A stretch of 64,000 bases of DNA from Mycoplasma zalophi (lineage in GTDB: Bacteria > Bacillota_I > Bacilli_A > Mycoplasmatales > Metamycoplasmataceae): contig NZ_JAHMHI010000001.1 of NCBI RefSeq assembly GCF_018914005.1, forward strand, positions 62,001 to 126,000, written 5' to 3'. The position numbers and the translations under genes were made by a program. This document shows, piece after piece, positions 36,610 to 48,186 of this stretch. How positions within the stretch are numbered: the stretch's first letter is position 1; each line of letters begins with the position of its first letter. The notes below the pieces were generated by a model. That model saw nothing but the letters and a program-made list of their open reading frames with translations. It was not told the origin of the DNA and searched no databases.

Positions 36610-38073
36610 ATGAGAGGAAAACGTAAAATTTGAATTATTATAGCTAGTTTATTAAGTGTTTTAACAATGACTACCACAACTTTTGTTGTAAAAGAGATAC
36701 AACTAAATAATTTAATAAAAAAACAAAGTGCATTGTGAAGCAATTTAGAAAAACTACAAAATAACATCTTCAAACAAGATTATTTTTGAAATTCAAAAAT
36801 TCAAAACATTTTAGATAAAAATATTGTTTTAAATGCTTTTAAGGAAAATTTTCAAGATGTTAAAAGAAAAATTAATAACCTTGATACTGAATTAAGAAAA
36901 TACTATGAAATTAGTAATAAAATACAAACAGAAAACATGGAACAAGATTTTATCAAATATAATAAGGTTTCCGAAGAAGTGAAATCATATATAAATAAAA
37001 ATTTAAGTGAAGAACGGTTTCAAAAAGTAAAGCAAGCGCTTGAAGAAACAGAAAAAAGAACTAGTGAAATTATACACACAGAACCCACAGAAAATAAAAC
37101 AATAGCACAAACGAGTATTTTGCAAAATGCTTTAGACAAGGCAAAATTACATGGCATAGCAACCAAAGATAACGAATATAATTATTTAGAAATAAATCAA
37201 AGTAATTTGAAAAAATATATCGATGAAGGATTTATTTTCGCAAGACCAAAGGATAGTAATTCAACAACTGATTATAAAAAATACTTATATACTTACAAAG
37301 ATTTACAAAAGTATGAAATGAATGAATTAAAATTTGTATTTACTAAGAACATACCTAATGTAGATGCTATTAACTGAACTTTAGAAAATGATTTTGAAAT
37401 TAATGAATTTTCTAAAACTAAAATAACACTTAAACATTTAAAATTACAAAATGTTAAAAAAATAAATGAATCGAGTTTTTCTAACGCTAGTGAATTGTTG
37501 ACATTGGATTTACCAAATGTAATAATGGTAAGTAACGATTCGTTTCATAGGAGAATTCCACTAGTGAGTGTAAAAGCACCAAAATTAAAATGAGTAGATA
37601 AGACAACTTTTGGCGAGATTTTTTTAGATGTGCTAATAGAGTCAGATAAAAATAAATTAGCAATTTTTAATGATGTAATCATTGATGGAACTAGAGCAAA
37701 GGGAAATATTGTAGTACCAGATAATATTACTACAATTTCAACCAAAGCTTTTATAAGTAACAAACAATTAATCAGTATTGATTTACAAAATGTTGTTGAC
37801 GTTGAAAATTTGGCATTCATAAATAACATAAATTTAATAAAATTTAACGCTCCAAAATTAAGAATAATAAAAAGTGGTGCATTAAGTTTAAATGAATTAT
37901 TAACAGGAATATACGCCCCTAATGTCGAAGCATTTGAAACAAATTCAATTAGAAATTCTGGAATAACATTCGAAAATTCCACTTTAACAAAAGAAATAAC
38001 AAAAAATATCTTTAATGCCATTAAAGAAGGTTCAGCATGAAAAGTAAATAAAACAAAAAACTCCACAGAATAA
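36610..38073 (+). CDS. Membrane-anchored LRR_5 protein with coiled-coil stalk
   Basis: 487 aa. One N-terminal membrane helix (IWIIIASLLSVLTMTTTTFVV) that is not a lipobox signal, then about 150 residues of charged helical stalk. Next comes a head region (LKKYIDEGFIFARP ... DAINWTL) resembling that of the preceding lipoprotein, and four to six LRR_5 repeats (LKLQNVKKINESSFSNASELLTLDLPNV). Function unknown; probably exposed on the surface. Trp TGA codons break the frame. GGAAA lies just before the ATG, and a terminator follows. Confidence 0.8.
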
Positions 38074-38083
38074 TTTATAAATG

Positions 38084-38116
38084 TAAGTTCAAGAAAAAAA
38101 TCTTGAGCTTTTTTAT
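38084..38116 (+). terminator. Terminator of the membrane-anchored LRR gene
   Basis: AAGTTCAAGA and TCTTGAGCTT stem followed by TTTT. Confidence 0.75.
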
Positions 38117-38239
38117 ACATAAATGTTTAACAAATAAAATAATTATTTATTCAATTAATATGCAATTAAATAACTTTACAACAAGTTATATTTTTTAATT
38201 TTAATATCATGTTAATTAGAATAAATTTTTAAAAGATAT

Positions 38240-38387
38240 ACCATATTTCTTCAATTGATTTTATGATATTAATACACATTATACAACATGTTAAAAATTA
38301 AAACTTTATATTGCAAATACCCGAAAAATAATCATTTGCCTTACAAGATGTAAATTTATAAATCAAGCAGTCATTATGTCGCTATTT
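38240..38387 (+). pseudogene. Fragment of the 5' end and promoter of ecfA1
   Basis: About 110 coding bases and some 40 upstream bases match the start of the intact ecfA1 gene at 41320-41465. AAAATTAAA-A-TTTATATT, CAAATACCC, AATCATTTGC and TTACAAG-TGTAAATTTA occur in both in the same order. The frame is broken (TAA after about 25 codons) and the match stops at the codons for YVAI. It is joined directly to an LRR fragment. Probably the junction of an old tandem duplication. Confidence 0.82.
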
Positions 38388-38390
38388 AAA

Positions 38391-39019
38391 GTGAAAAATG
38401 CTAGTGGTAAAAATATTTCAGATTATGTAAGAATAATAAGTAATGGCACCTTCGAAAATGCAATTAAACTAATAAGTGTTAATATGTCAAATGTCATAGA
38501 AATTGGTTACCAAGCTTTTTTAGGTGATAATTCTTTAAAAAGTGTTAATTTATCTAGCACTATTTTAATAGATGACCGAACTTTTTCACACATAAAATCA
38601 CCAACAAGCATTAATTTACCTAATACAAAAAAATAGGTGAAGAAAGTTTTAATGATACGAGTTCATTATGATTTATAAATATTCCCAACATAATAGAAAT
38701 TAAAAATAGAGCTTTTGAAAATGCTAGTTCATTAACACAATTAAACATATCTAACGTTACTTTAATAGATAGATATGCTTTTTTGGTGCTAATTCTTTAG
38801 AACGCGTAAATGCAAACAATGTAACTGAATTAGGTGAAAGTACTTTTGATGATATTAGTTCACTAGAAATCTTAAATATGCCTAAAATTTAAGTAATAAA
38901 TAAGTATACATTATACTATAACATCAATTTCACTCGAAGATTCTTCGCTATCTATTGAAATAACTAAAAGTGTTTTAGAAAAATTAAAAAATCAAGAATA
39001 CTGAGAAGCTAATAACTAA
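38391..39019 (+). pseudogene. Decayed paralogue of the LRR_5 lipoprotein gene
   Basis: The first part (ASGKNISDYVRIISNGTFENAIKLISVNM...) corresponds to about residues 200-300 of the 34306-36468 lipoprotein. It then jumps from the FENA of one repeat to the ASSLTELNIPNVTLIDRYAFF repeat near the C terminus and ends like the intact gene (LEKLKNQEYWEANN). A TAG, frameshifts after RYAF and a TAA at PKI show decay. Roughly 14 repeats are missing, which fits recombination between repeats. It has no start or signal peptide. Confidence 0.85.
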
Positions 39020-39760
39020 TTTATTACCTTTTTTTATTCTAAAAAATATTCAATTCATAAAATAAAATTTGAAATCTGCAACTATAACTTTGCGGTTTTT
39101 TATTTATTTAAACAAATATAAAATTTCAAGCATGAATAAATTTATTTTAACATTTAAAAAAAATAAATATAAATTAACAAAATGTAACTACAAAAAATAT
39201 TTATTTTTTATTTAAGTTATAAAAATAAAAAACCAGAAAAATTTAAGATAAAGTAAAAAATAATGTAAAAGTCTATAAATGCTAAAAAATCAAAATGTAA
39301 TTCACATAAAACTTTGCACTTCAAAATTAATAATGATGTTTTTTACTACACAATTTAATGGCTATAAACTCTCAACTATTGCTGAGATATTTTTTATTTA
39401 AGTATTAAAAAAGTAAAAATGATATCTATTGATATACTTAATATGTTATTAAATTTTGAAATGTTTTTGTCATATACTAATTTCCGATAAAAAATTACTA
39501 AAACCATATTTACATATAAACTAAAAAAGTAAATTTATTGCATTATACATTAAATTGCCATATTAAACATATTAAAATATTTACTCAACTTGTATGCAAA
39601 TAATTAATGATATTTAATAGCATTAATATTGAACACTTAATATTTTTACAACACTCTATAATATGCTAAAATAATTATTGTAACTATAGTCACGAGCAAA
39701 GATAAAACTATTTAAAAATTAACCAATAAATTATATTTTAATAAATTTAAGGATAACATA
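39020..39760. other. 741-bp AT-rich gap, no gene seen
   Basis: Both strands carry dense stops and no recognisable protein motif, tRNA or long repeat. It may hold decayed sequence from the duplication that left the ecfA1/LRR fragments. AAGGA before the next ATG marks its end. Confidence 0.5.
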
Positions 39761-41200
39761 ATGACAAATAAAAATGACAAACGCAAGAAAAATATAATGG
39801 TTATTTTATTAATCATTCTCACTTCTATGTTAATTGCAACAATATCAATTTCAACTAGCACCCATATTAAAAATGCTAATAATTATAAAAAAGAGGATAT
39901 TGAAAATAAAAATTCTTTAAAAGCACTTGAAACGAAAATAGAAGATAAAAATAAAAAAATAGAAGATTTAAAAGTAAAGTTAAAAGATAGTGATATAACA
40001 AAAGAGCAAAATAGTAATTTAAAATCTCAAATCAATAATTTAAATTCAGAAGTAAGTAATCTCAACAACAAAATTATGATTTTAGAGCCATCAATAGAAG
40101 AAAAAAATAACGAAATACAAGATTTAAAAACTAAATTAGTAGATGCAAATTATGGAAAGCGAGAAGACGTTGATGTTAAAAACTTTTCAAATAACAATTT
40201 TGGTATGACTTTGTCAACTATATATAAATCACAGATAAATACAGATCCACTTGAAGAAATTAATGATAAAAACTTTTCATCAAGACTTACATTGAAAAAA
40301 AATACTTCAAGTAGTAATATTAATAAAAAAGAACTATTATTAGAATTTAATGAGGGTTATATAAAAAATTTTTTAAATAATGATTCCTACAAAATGTATA
40401 TAAAAGAAGAAAATAATAAAACCTATTTAAAATGATCAGCATTATTAATTATGGTTATAGTAGAACATAATTTAATTAACAATAATTTAAACAGAATATT
40501 TCCTTTTTCTTTAGAAAATTCAATTTTAAAAATTTCATATTTAGATAAAAACTTAAAAGTACATTCAAAAGAAATTACAATTAATACCAGAAATAATAAT
40601 AATGACGAAAATAGTAATGAAATCATTGACTTTGATTTTATTTATAGTAATAAAGAATACTATAGATTTGTTGTTGAAATTAAACCGTTCATAAATACAG
40701 TTGAAAATTATTCTGATTATTCAATTTATGCAGAGTGAAATAATCCAAAACAATATAAATATACTATAAATAACGATTGAAATATATCCAATTACAACGA
40801 TGATAAAGATGTATCTTTAACAGATGATGTAAAACTATATTGAAAAGATTATCAACCTAAAAACTCTGAAAATGATATGCCTGCATACCTAGATGTAATA
40901 TTACATTTATCACGCAAAAAACAATTAGAAATAATAGAAAATATTAAAAAGAACATTCCAATAGAAAAACAAATAAAAGATATATTATTTGCTGAATTAT
41001 CTAAAAAAGATTTTTATCAAAAAATAGACAATTCAAACAAAAAACTATTAATATCATGAAAATATATACTTGATGATGATAATCAATATAATATATCTTC
41101 TATTATCACTGATGATAATACAACCAACAGTCAACCATTTGAATATGACAAATACAGTTTTTTCGTCAATGTATTTAGAATAAATTTTGCAGACAAATAA
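39761..41200 (+). CDS. Membrane protein with coiled coil, unknown function
   Basis: 479 aa, family not recognised. N-terminal basic segment and one membrane helix (IMVILLIILTSMLIATISIS). Residues 45-130 form a coiled coil (LKALETKIEDKNKKIEDLKVKL, then NLKSQINNLNSEVSNLNNK). About 330 residues of a beta/alpha mixed domain rich in Asn/Asp/Lys follow. It probably faces outward. Six TGA-encoded Trp residues. AAGGA site before the ATG; hairpin terminator after the stop. It shares the helix-plus-coil layout of the 36610 gene but no sequence match that I can see. Confidence 0.72.
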
Positions 41201-41214
41201 TATTTTTCTTATAT

Positions 41215-41247
41215 AAAAACATTCATTTTTTATTGAATGTTTTTTTA
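41215..41247 (+). terminator. Terminator of the coiled-coil membrane protein gene
   Basis: AAAACATTC and GAATGTTTT hairpin followed by TTTT. Confidence 0.8.
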
Positions 41248-41358
41248 ATGCCTTAGCTAGTAAATTAATATTTTGATATTAAATAAAAACTAATATTTTT
41301 TAATAATTTTATTAAGTGATTTTATTATATTAATATATATTAATATATAATTTACAAT

Positions 41359-42156
41359 ATGATAAAAATTAAAGATTTATATTACAAATACCCAGAAAGT
41401 CAATCATTTGCTTTACAAGGTGTAAATTTAGAAATTCAAACAGGTCACTATGTGGCTATTTTAGGTCATAACGGTAGTGGAAAAAGCACACTTTCAAAAT
41501 TAATTAGTGCAATTTACAAAGCTACTGAAGGTGAAATTTGAATTGATGACATTATATATTCAAAAGAAAATTTAAAAAAAATAAGACAAAAAATCGGGAT
41601 TATTTTTCAAAACCCTGATAACCAATTTGTTGGCGCAACTGTTGAAGATGATATTGCTTTTGGTTTAGAAAATAAACATGTTCCAAGAGAACAAATGAAA
41701 GAATTAATTCATAAATATGCAAAATTAGTTTCAATGGATGATTCTTTAGATCGTGAACCATCTAACTTAAGTGGTGGACAAAAACAAAGAGTAGCTATAG
41801 CATCTACATTAGCTCTTGATCCTGATATTATTATTTTCGATGAAGTTACTAGTATGTTAGATCCAAAAGGAAAAGAAGATATCCTTGAAATTATTCATAA
41901 CTTACACAGAAATACAAACAAAATATTAATTTCAATCACACATGATATGGATGAAGCTGTTTTAGCTGATGAACTTTTAGTATTTAGTGGTGGAAAATTA
42001 GTTGCAAGTGGTTCTCCGAAAGAAATTTTAAAAAATAAAGAAATAGTTGAACTTGCTAAAATTGACTCACCTTTTATTTATAAATTATCTGAAATGATTG
42101 ATGGAATTGAACCAACCTATGATGAAAAAGTTTTAATTGAGGAAATATGCAAATAG
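41359..42156 (+). CDS. ecfA1: ECF transporter ATPase EcfA1
   Basis: One of two ATPases that power the shared energy-coupling module for vitamin uptake. 265 aa. Walker [14 protein letters not shown] (about 35-47), Q-loop [20 protein letters not shown] (group-specific), signature [13 protein letters not shown], Walker [14 protein letters not shown] with Glu/Asp, and H-loop [14 protein letters not shown] at 41346-41351 lies 7 nt before the ATG with no ribosome site. Overlaps ecfA2 by 10 nt; forms ecfA1-ecfA2-ecfT. A broken copy of its 5' end is at 38240. Confidence 0.96.
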
Positions 42157-43073
42157 AAGTAAATAATATTTCAAAAGAATTTGATAAAAAATTACCAACT
42201 CATATCAAAGTATTAAAAGATATAAATATAAATTTTGATGAAGGTGAAATGATTTCAATAATAGGACATACAGGAAGTGGTAAAACAACCTTTATTGAAC
42301 ATTTAAATGCATTATTATTACCTGATTCAGGTATGATAAAATTCAAAAACATAAATGTACCACACAAAAAACTTTTTAGCAAAAAACAAGAAATTCAATT
42401 GGTTGAAACAGATATAGAAATAGTAAATACAAAAAGAAAAATTAAAAATATTAAAAGTGTAAGAAAAGAAGTAGGTGTTGTTTTTCAATTTGCTGAATAT
42501 CAATTATTTGAAAATACAATTGAAAAAGATATTATCTTTGGTCCCGTTTCAATGGGTGTTCCTGTTGAAAAAGCAAAGCAACTTGCTAGAAAATATTTAG
42601 AAATGGTCGGTTTGCCTGAATCTTATCTTGATAAAAGCCCTTTCAATTTAAGTGGGGGGCAAAAAAGAAGAGTTGCACTAGCGGGTATTTTGGCAATGGA
42701 ACCTAAATTTTTAATTTTAGATGAACCAACAGCTGGTTTAGATCCTGTTGGTGTTGAATCAATGTTACAATTATTTAGTGATTTAAACAAAAAAGAAAAC
42801 AAAGCAGTAATTATTGTAACTCATGATCTAGATAATGCTCTAAGATGAACAAAACGTTGCATTATGTTTAAAAATGGCGAAATCATTAAAGACGATGAAA
42901 CATATAAAGTTTTAAATGATGAAAAATTTTTAATTGAAAATAACCTAAAAGCCACTCAACTTCTTACTTTTGTAAACAAATTAAAAGCTCGCGGAATTAA
43001 TTTAGGAAAAATAACAAACATAAATGAATTGGCAGATGCAATAAATAAAAAATTAAAAAACAATAAGGAGTAA
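42147..43073 (+). CDS. ecfA2: ECF transporter ATPase EcfA2
   Basis: Partner ATPase of EcfA1. 308 aa. Walker [18 protein letters not shown]-loop [22 protein letters not shown], signature [14 protein letters not shown], Walker [14 protein letters not shown] and [11 protein letters not shown]. It has an insertion of about 25 residues ([17 protein letters not shown]...) between Walker A and the Q-loop, as seen in mycoplasma EcfA2. AGGAAA before the ATG inside ecfA1. Confidence 0.96.
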
Positions 43074-43074
43074 A

Positions 43075-44004
43075 ATGAACGCAATTATAGGTAAATTTGT
43101 TAATATTGACACCATAATTCACAAAATGGATCCTAGATTAAAATTTATAGCTAATATTTTATTTATTGTTTTATTTTTCTTAGCTGATACTTTTGTTATT
43201 TTAAGCGCACTGCTTATTTGTGTTATGATTTTTTATTTAATTGCAACAAGATCATTTAGAACTTTAATAAGAAAATTTAAATTACCAATTTATATCGGAT
43301 TATTTTTATTAGCCATAAATGTTTTTACAATCAAGGGTGTTGCTGAAAATTATATTCCGATTGCAAATGATGGTGGAGTTGATGATTTTGTTATTTATAG
43401 AAATTATATGATTATAAATGACATTTACTGAGCTCCATTTGGAAATGATAATATTTTTCAAATAACTAAATTTTCTTTAATTAGATCAGCAAGTATTACA
43501 TTAAGAATTTATGGGGTTATTTTAATTACAACTATTTTAACTTTTACAACAAAAAGCGTGCTTTTAACAAAAGCAATCAATGATTTATTAAAACCTTTAA
43601 AATTAATTAAATTTCCAAGCGAAATTATTACGATGATAATTAACATAGCACTGAGATTTATTCCTACACTTTTAGATGAAGCAAATAGAATTATGAAAGC
43701 TCAATCATCACGTGGAGTTGATTTTAAAAATGGACATGGAAAAGATAAAGTAAAAGCTTTTTTAACTTTAATTGTTCCATTGTTTGTTTCATCATTTTCA
43801 AAAGCTAATGATTTAAGTGATGCTATGGTTGTTAGAGGATATGAACCATATTCAAAAAGAACTCAATATAGAATTTTAGAAGCTAAATGATTTGACATTG
43901 TTGCAACAATTATATTAATGTTAATTACAACAATGGTAATTGTGTTTCAAATTTCTGCAGTTCCTGTTCCTGAATGATTTGCAAATACTTTTGTAAAGGT
44001 TTAA
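43075..44004 (+). CDS. ecfT: ECF transporter transmembrane subunit EcfT
   Basis: Membrane scaffold linking the two ATPases to substrate-binding S components. 309 aa, about six membrane helices. The two coupling-helix motifs are visible: AQSSRGVDFKNG (A-x-x-SRG) and MVVRGYEPYSKRT (A-M-x-xRGY type). AAGGAG before the ATG, 1 nt after ecfA2. No S component lies in this window, so substrates cannot be read here. Confidence 0.95.
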
Positions 44005-44005
44005 T

Positions 44006-46012
44006 ATGGAAAATAACACAAATAAAAAAATCAAAGAAGAAATTATTTTACTTCAAGAAAAAATTCAAGCGTGAAATCACGCTTATTTTGATTTAGATGA
44101 TCCAGTTGTTGAAGATGCAATTTATGATAAAGAAATCATTAAACTAAAAAACTTAGAACAAGAATATAGTTTTTTATTTACTGAAGATGAATTAGCACAA
44201 AGCCCAACACATATAATAGGTTCTTCAGTATCAAATGCTTTTCAAAAAGTAACTCATGATTTTCCAATGCTTTCATTACAAAAATCATACGAAAAAGAAG
44301 AATTACAACACTGAATTGAAAACATTAATAAAGTTTCATTTGATGTTAGTTATTTTATTGAACCAAAAATAGATGGTTTAAGTATTTCTTTAAAATATAA
44401 AAATGGAAAATTGATTCAAGCCGTTACAAGAGGTGATGGTTATATTGGGGAAGATGTAACACATAATATTTTAACTATTAAAGAACTTCCTAAACAAATT
44501 GATTATTTAAAAGAAATTGAAATTCGTGGTGAAGTTTATTTAAAACTTTCTGAATTTGAAAAATTAAATCTTGAATTAAAAAAAGAAAATAAACAGCAGC
44601 TTGCAAACCCAAGAAATGCAGCAAGTGGTTCACTTAGACAACTTAATCCAGAAATAACAAAAACAAGAAATTTATCAATATATTTATACAATATTCAAGA
44701 ACCACATGAACACGAAATTTATAGTGTAGATGAAACAAGAAAATGACTAAAAAATCATAATTTTCCAGTAACAGATGAAGGTAAGGTTGTATTTAATATA
44801 AATGAAATGTTAAAATGAATTAATGATTTTAAATTCAAAAAAACACTTTTAGATTACGAAACTGATGGAATAGTAATTAAATTAAATGAAATTAAATATT
44901 ACAATTTGTTAGGAACTACACAAAAATTTCCACGTTATGCAATAGCATATAAATATGAACCAAATACAGCTACAACTGTTTTAAAAGATATTTTTATTAC
45001 AATAGGAAGAACTGGAATGGTAACTTATAACGCTACTTTAGAAAATGTTTTTTTAGGTGGTTCAAACATTCAAGCAGCAACCCTTCATAATTATGATTAT
45101 ATAAAGAAATTAAAAATAGATATAGGCGATTTAGTTTATATAAAAAAAGCAGGAGAAATTATTCCTAAAGTAATTTCAACAGTTCATTCAAAATCTCAAA
45201 CTAATTTTCAAAAAATTTTACACTGTCCATTTTGTAATAGTTTATTAGAAGAAAGTGATACAGGTATTGACCAGTTTTGTGTAAATGAAGATTGTAAAGA
45301 AGTAAAATTAAAAAAAATGATTCATTTTACTTCAAAAACCGCAATGGATATTTTGACACTAGGAGAAAGAAATATTGAAATTCTTTATAATTTAGGTTTA
45401 GTCAATTCTTTTAGTGATATTTATAAATTAAAAGATAAATATGATGAATTAATTAAAATTGAGAGATTTGGAACAAAATCAGTTGAAAAAATGCTTCAAA
45501 GCATTGAAGATTCTAAAAATCAAGATTTAAGCAGTTTAATTCATGCAATTTCTATAAAATTAGTGGGTGAAAAAGTTTCTTATTTTTTAGCATCAAAAAT
45601 CCAAGAATTTAAAAATCTTTTAGATTTTGATTTTGATTCTTTAATAACTTATCACGAAATAGGAGAAAAAATTATTCATAGTTTAAAAGAATTTACTGCA
45701 AATTCAAAAAACAGACAAATGATTCAAGAATTAGTTGATTTAGGCTTAAACCTAAAACACAAAAATCAAATAAATTCTTTTAGTTTAATGAACCAATCAT
45801 TTGTAATTACAGGTACATTATCACAACCTAGGCCTTCAATTGAAAAGATTCTTATTTCAAAAGGTGCAAAAGTTTCAAGTTCTGTAACTAAAAATACTTC
45901 ATATTTATTAATTGGTGAAAAACCAGGCTCAAAACTCGCTAAAGCAAAAGCTCTTAATGTAAAAATAATTACTGAACAACAACTTTTTGAAGAAATATTA
46001 CAAGAAAATTAA
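44006..46012 (+). CDS. ligA: NAD-dependent DNA ligase
   Basis: Seals nicks using NAD. 668 aa, normal length. Adenylation Lys in IEPKIDGLSISLKY (about residue 117), TRGDGYIGEDVT, NPRNAASGSLRQ, OB fold, four-Cys zinc finger (CPFCNSLL...CVNEDC), helix-hairpin-helix repeats and a C-terminal BRCT domain (SFVITGTLSQPRPSIEKILISKGAKV). The ATG follows the ecfT stop after 1 nt. Trp TGA codons split it. Confidence 0.98.
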
Positions 46013-46017
46013 TAAAA

Positions 46018-46048
46018 AATAAAGTTAACTGCAAAGTTAACTTTTTTA
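46018..46048 (+). terminator. Terminator of ligA
   Basis: AAAGTTAAC-TGCAAA-GTTAACTTT hairpin with a T run. Confidence 0.85.
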
Positions 46049-46078
46049 ATAAAATTCAACATAATAACTAACTTTAAA

Positions 46079-46708
46079 CTACTTAATTTTAAAGTGAGGA
46101 TCTTTTAAATAAGAAGAAATATAGATATAACCGCTTATGTAACTAACTATTAAAGTAGCAATTAACGGTAAAGTTATTAAAAATAAGTATAAATTAATAT
46201 TTTGTAGTGCATTGCGTCAAATAATTGGTGCAAATAAACCAATTATTACAAGTGATACGCTCATCATAATAGTTTTAATTTTTCCTCATATATTAGCTTG
46301 TACCGAAATATTTAATGATGCAGCATATATTCTTATTCCATCAACAACGATATCTCTTAAAACTAATAAAATAACAATAACTATAAAATAAACAGTATTA
46401 ATTTGTAAGATTAAACTAATTAACATACTAGTTGTAATTAATTTATCAGCAATAGGATCAAATATTTTACCAAAAGTACTAACTACATTTCATTTTCTTG
46501 CTAAGTAACCATCTAAATAATCAGTTATCATTGCAAAAATAAAAACAACTAATAATAAATATGGAATAACTAGTGATGAAGGCAGCAAGCTATAATAACT
46601 TATATTTTGAATAACGATTGCATGAATAATTAATAAAATAACAAAAATAATTACTGAAGCTAATCTTGAAATTGTTAAAATATTAGGAATATTTTTTTTA
46701 TTTTTCAT
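46079..46708 (-). CDS. pgsA: CDP-diacylglycerol-glycerol-3-phosphate phosphatidyltransferase
   Basis: Makes phosphatidylglycerol-phosphate, the route to PG and cardiolipin. 209 aa, several membrane helices. The CDP-alcohol phosphotransferase signature is intact: TDYLDGYLARKW...FGKIFDPIADK (D-x2-DG-x2-AR-x8-G-x3-D-x3-D). ATG at 46708 chosen; a TTG five codons upstream is possible. The start lies within the end of the upstream membrane-protein gene (11-nt overlap). Confidence 0.94.
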
Positions 46709-47264
46709 AGAATTTTCTTTCAATGCTTTCTTTTACATTTTTTTCATAATTTAAAAATAAATCATCTTTTTCTAATTGTTCATAAAGATTGTTAAAATAT
46801 TCAATCTCTTTAACACAAGATTTATATCAGGTACTTGCATTTGTATTAATTAAAGTTTTAATATTTTTTATAAAATCTTGGTATTTTTCAGATTCTTTAA
46901 AGTCATTAAAATCTTCGCGGTTATAAAGAGTACTTAAAAGATTTTTAGCACCGTCTTTAATTTCTTGCATTTTGTATTTTCCAATACTTGGAACAAAATT
47001 TTTAACTTGATTGTTTGTATATTTAATTATTTCAGTAATTGAAATAACATATTCACGATAAATTTCTTTATTTATTGTTGATTTTTCTTTTAATTTTTTG
47101 ATTTCTTTTCTTTTTGTAACTATTTGTTTAATTATTTTATATAAAATATATGAAACAATTAAAGCTAAAATAAGTGCTAAAATAAGATACATTAATCAAC
47201 TATTTGCACTAAGTAAACCACCATCTTGTGCTGATTCTTCACGTGATACATATAAATTTGTCAT
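46698..47264 (-). CDS. Conserved single-helix membrane protein, unknown function
   Basis: 188 aa, not recognised. A short N-terminal segment (MTNLYVSREESAQDGGLLSAN) is followed by one membrane helix (LILALILALIVSYILYKII), a basic region and about 120 residues of charged helix. The real start is 47264 with GGAGGAAAG just before; a TGA Trp codon at residue 23 hides it under the standard code. Translationally coupled to pgsA through overlap. Its LemA-like layout was considered, but no motif supports it. Confidence 0.75.
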
Positions 47265-47311
47265 CTTTCCTCCATGATTCTTTTTAAATTATATTTTATT
47301 TTTATCAAAAA

Positions 47312-47341
47312 TAAAAAAATACACTATTAAAATAGTGTATT
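47312..47341 (-). terminator. Terminator of rnpB
   Basis: On the minus strand, AATACACTATT and AATAGTGTATT form a strong stem followed by TTTTTTATTTTT. Confidence 0.88.
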
Positions 47342-47646
47342 AGCTCTATAAACCCCTTTTTGTACCTTAAATTTAAGGCGCCAATTATTTATCTAGAATA
47401 AAAATATTCTCCCGAAATTAGTTCATTTCCCTTTTTCAGGCTCCAATACCATAATTTTTGTTTCTGACTCATGAAGTTTAACCTTTTCACTCTTACTATA
47501 AATAGCAGACCTTGTTTCTGTGTCACTAGTTGTTAGTATAAATACTACCTGAATTTATTAGACTCAGCATGAACACTACTTTCATCGCAGAAAGTGCCAG
47601 TGGGGATTTTCCTCTACATTGCTGCAGCAATTGGCCAAGCTTAATA
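47340..47646 (-). ncRNA. rnpB: RNase P RNA
   Basis: Catalytic RNA that trims tRNA 5' leaders. Read on the minus strand, conserved blocks occur in the expected order: ATTGCTGCAG, GTAGAGGAAAATCC (CR-I, usually GAGGAAAGTCC), GTAGTGTTCATGC, AGTGAAAAGGTTAAAC, GAGTCAGAAAC, AGATAAATAATTGGCGCC (usually AGATAGATGATTGCCGCC) and, at the 3' end, ACAAAAAGGGGTTTATAGAGCTA. About 305 nt. A TATAAT (minus, 47654-47659) lies upstream and a terminator follows. Ends are approximate. Confidence 0.9.
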
Positions 47647-47653
47647 AAATTAT

Positions 47654-47661
47654 ATTATAAT
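47654..47661. promoter_or_regulatory. Overlapping divergent -10 boxes, rnpB (minus) and comEA (plus)
   Basis: ATTATAAT is palindromic and contains TATAAT on both strands: 47654-47659 on minus for rnpB and 47656-47661 on plus for comEA. The two promoters may compete for RNA polymerase. Confidence 0.5.
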
Positions 47662-47697
47662 TTTTTATTTTTTTTTAGATTTTTTACTTTTAATAAT

Positions 47698-48186
47698 GTG
47701 AAGATAAATAGAAAAAATATATTATTAATTTTTGTAATTATTTGCATTATTGGAGGGGTTTTTGTTACCAATAGTCTAAAAATAAATAAACAACAAATAA
47801 CTTTAACAATAAAAAGAAAAGTCATAAATTTATCAGGTGCTATTGAAGTTCCTGGCTTATATGTAATAACTGAGAAAGAAGATCTAAAACATCTTTTATT
47901 CAGAGCAAAAGTTTTACATATTGCTGATTTTAAAAATATTGATTACAATATGCAAATTTTTAAATTATCAACTTTATACATTCCTTTTGATACATCTAAA
48001 AAAATTTCCTATAAATATATAAAATCTCCTGATTTTTTTATACAAATAAAAATAAGAAAAAAGCAAGCTGATATACTATTTAAATACTTTCAGAATGCAA
48101 AAAATCCAACATGAGATGAAATAGAAAATATATATGGAATTGGCAAAGTAGCTTTAAAGAATTTACAAGAACATATTTTAATTTAG
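47698..48186 (+). CDS. comEA: ComEA-like helix-hairpin-helix protein
   Basis: Membrane-anchored DNA-binding protein; in transformable Firmicutes ComEA hands DNA to ComEC. 162 aa. N-terminal membrane helix (ILLIFVIICIIGGVFV), an SLBB-like piece (VINLSGAIEVPGLYVITE), and one C-terminal helix-hairpin-helix (WDEIENIYGIGKVALKNLQEHI). No ATG is available in frame before the membrane helix; GTG at 47698 is the best start, though no ribosome site precedes it. Directly upstream of and overlapping comEC. Confidence 0.75.

Noticed and set aside
46698-47264. LemA-family assignment
   Set aside because: One helix plus charged helices is compatible, but no LemA motif is visible.
47569-47697. Longer start for the comEA frame, extending into 47569
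   Set aside because: This stretch is the 5' part of RNase P RNA on the other strand; the GTG at 47698 precedes the membrane helix.
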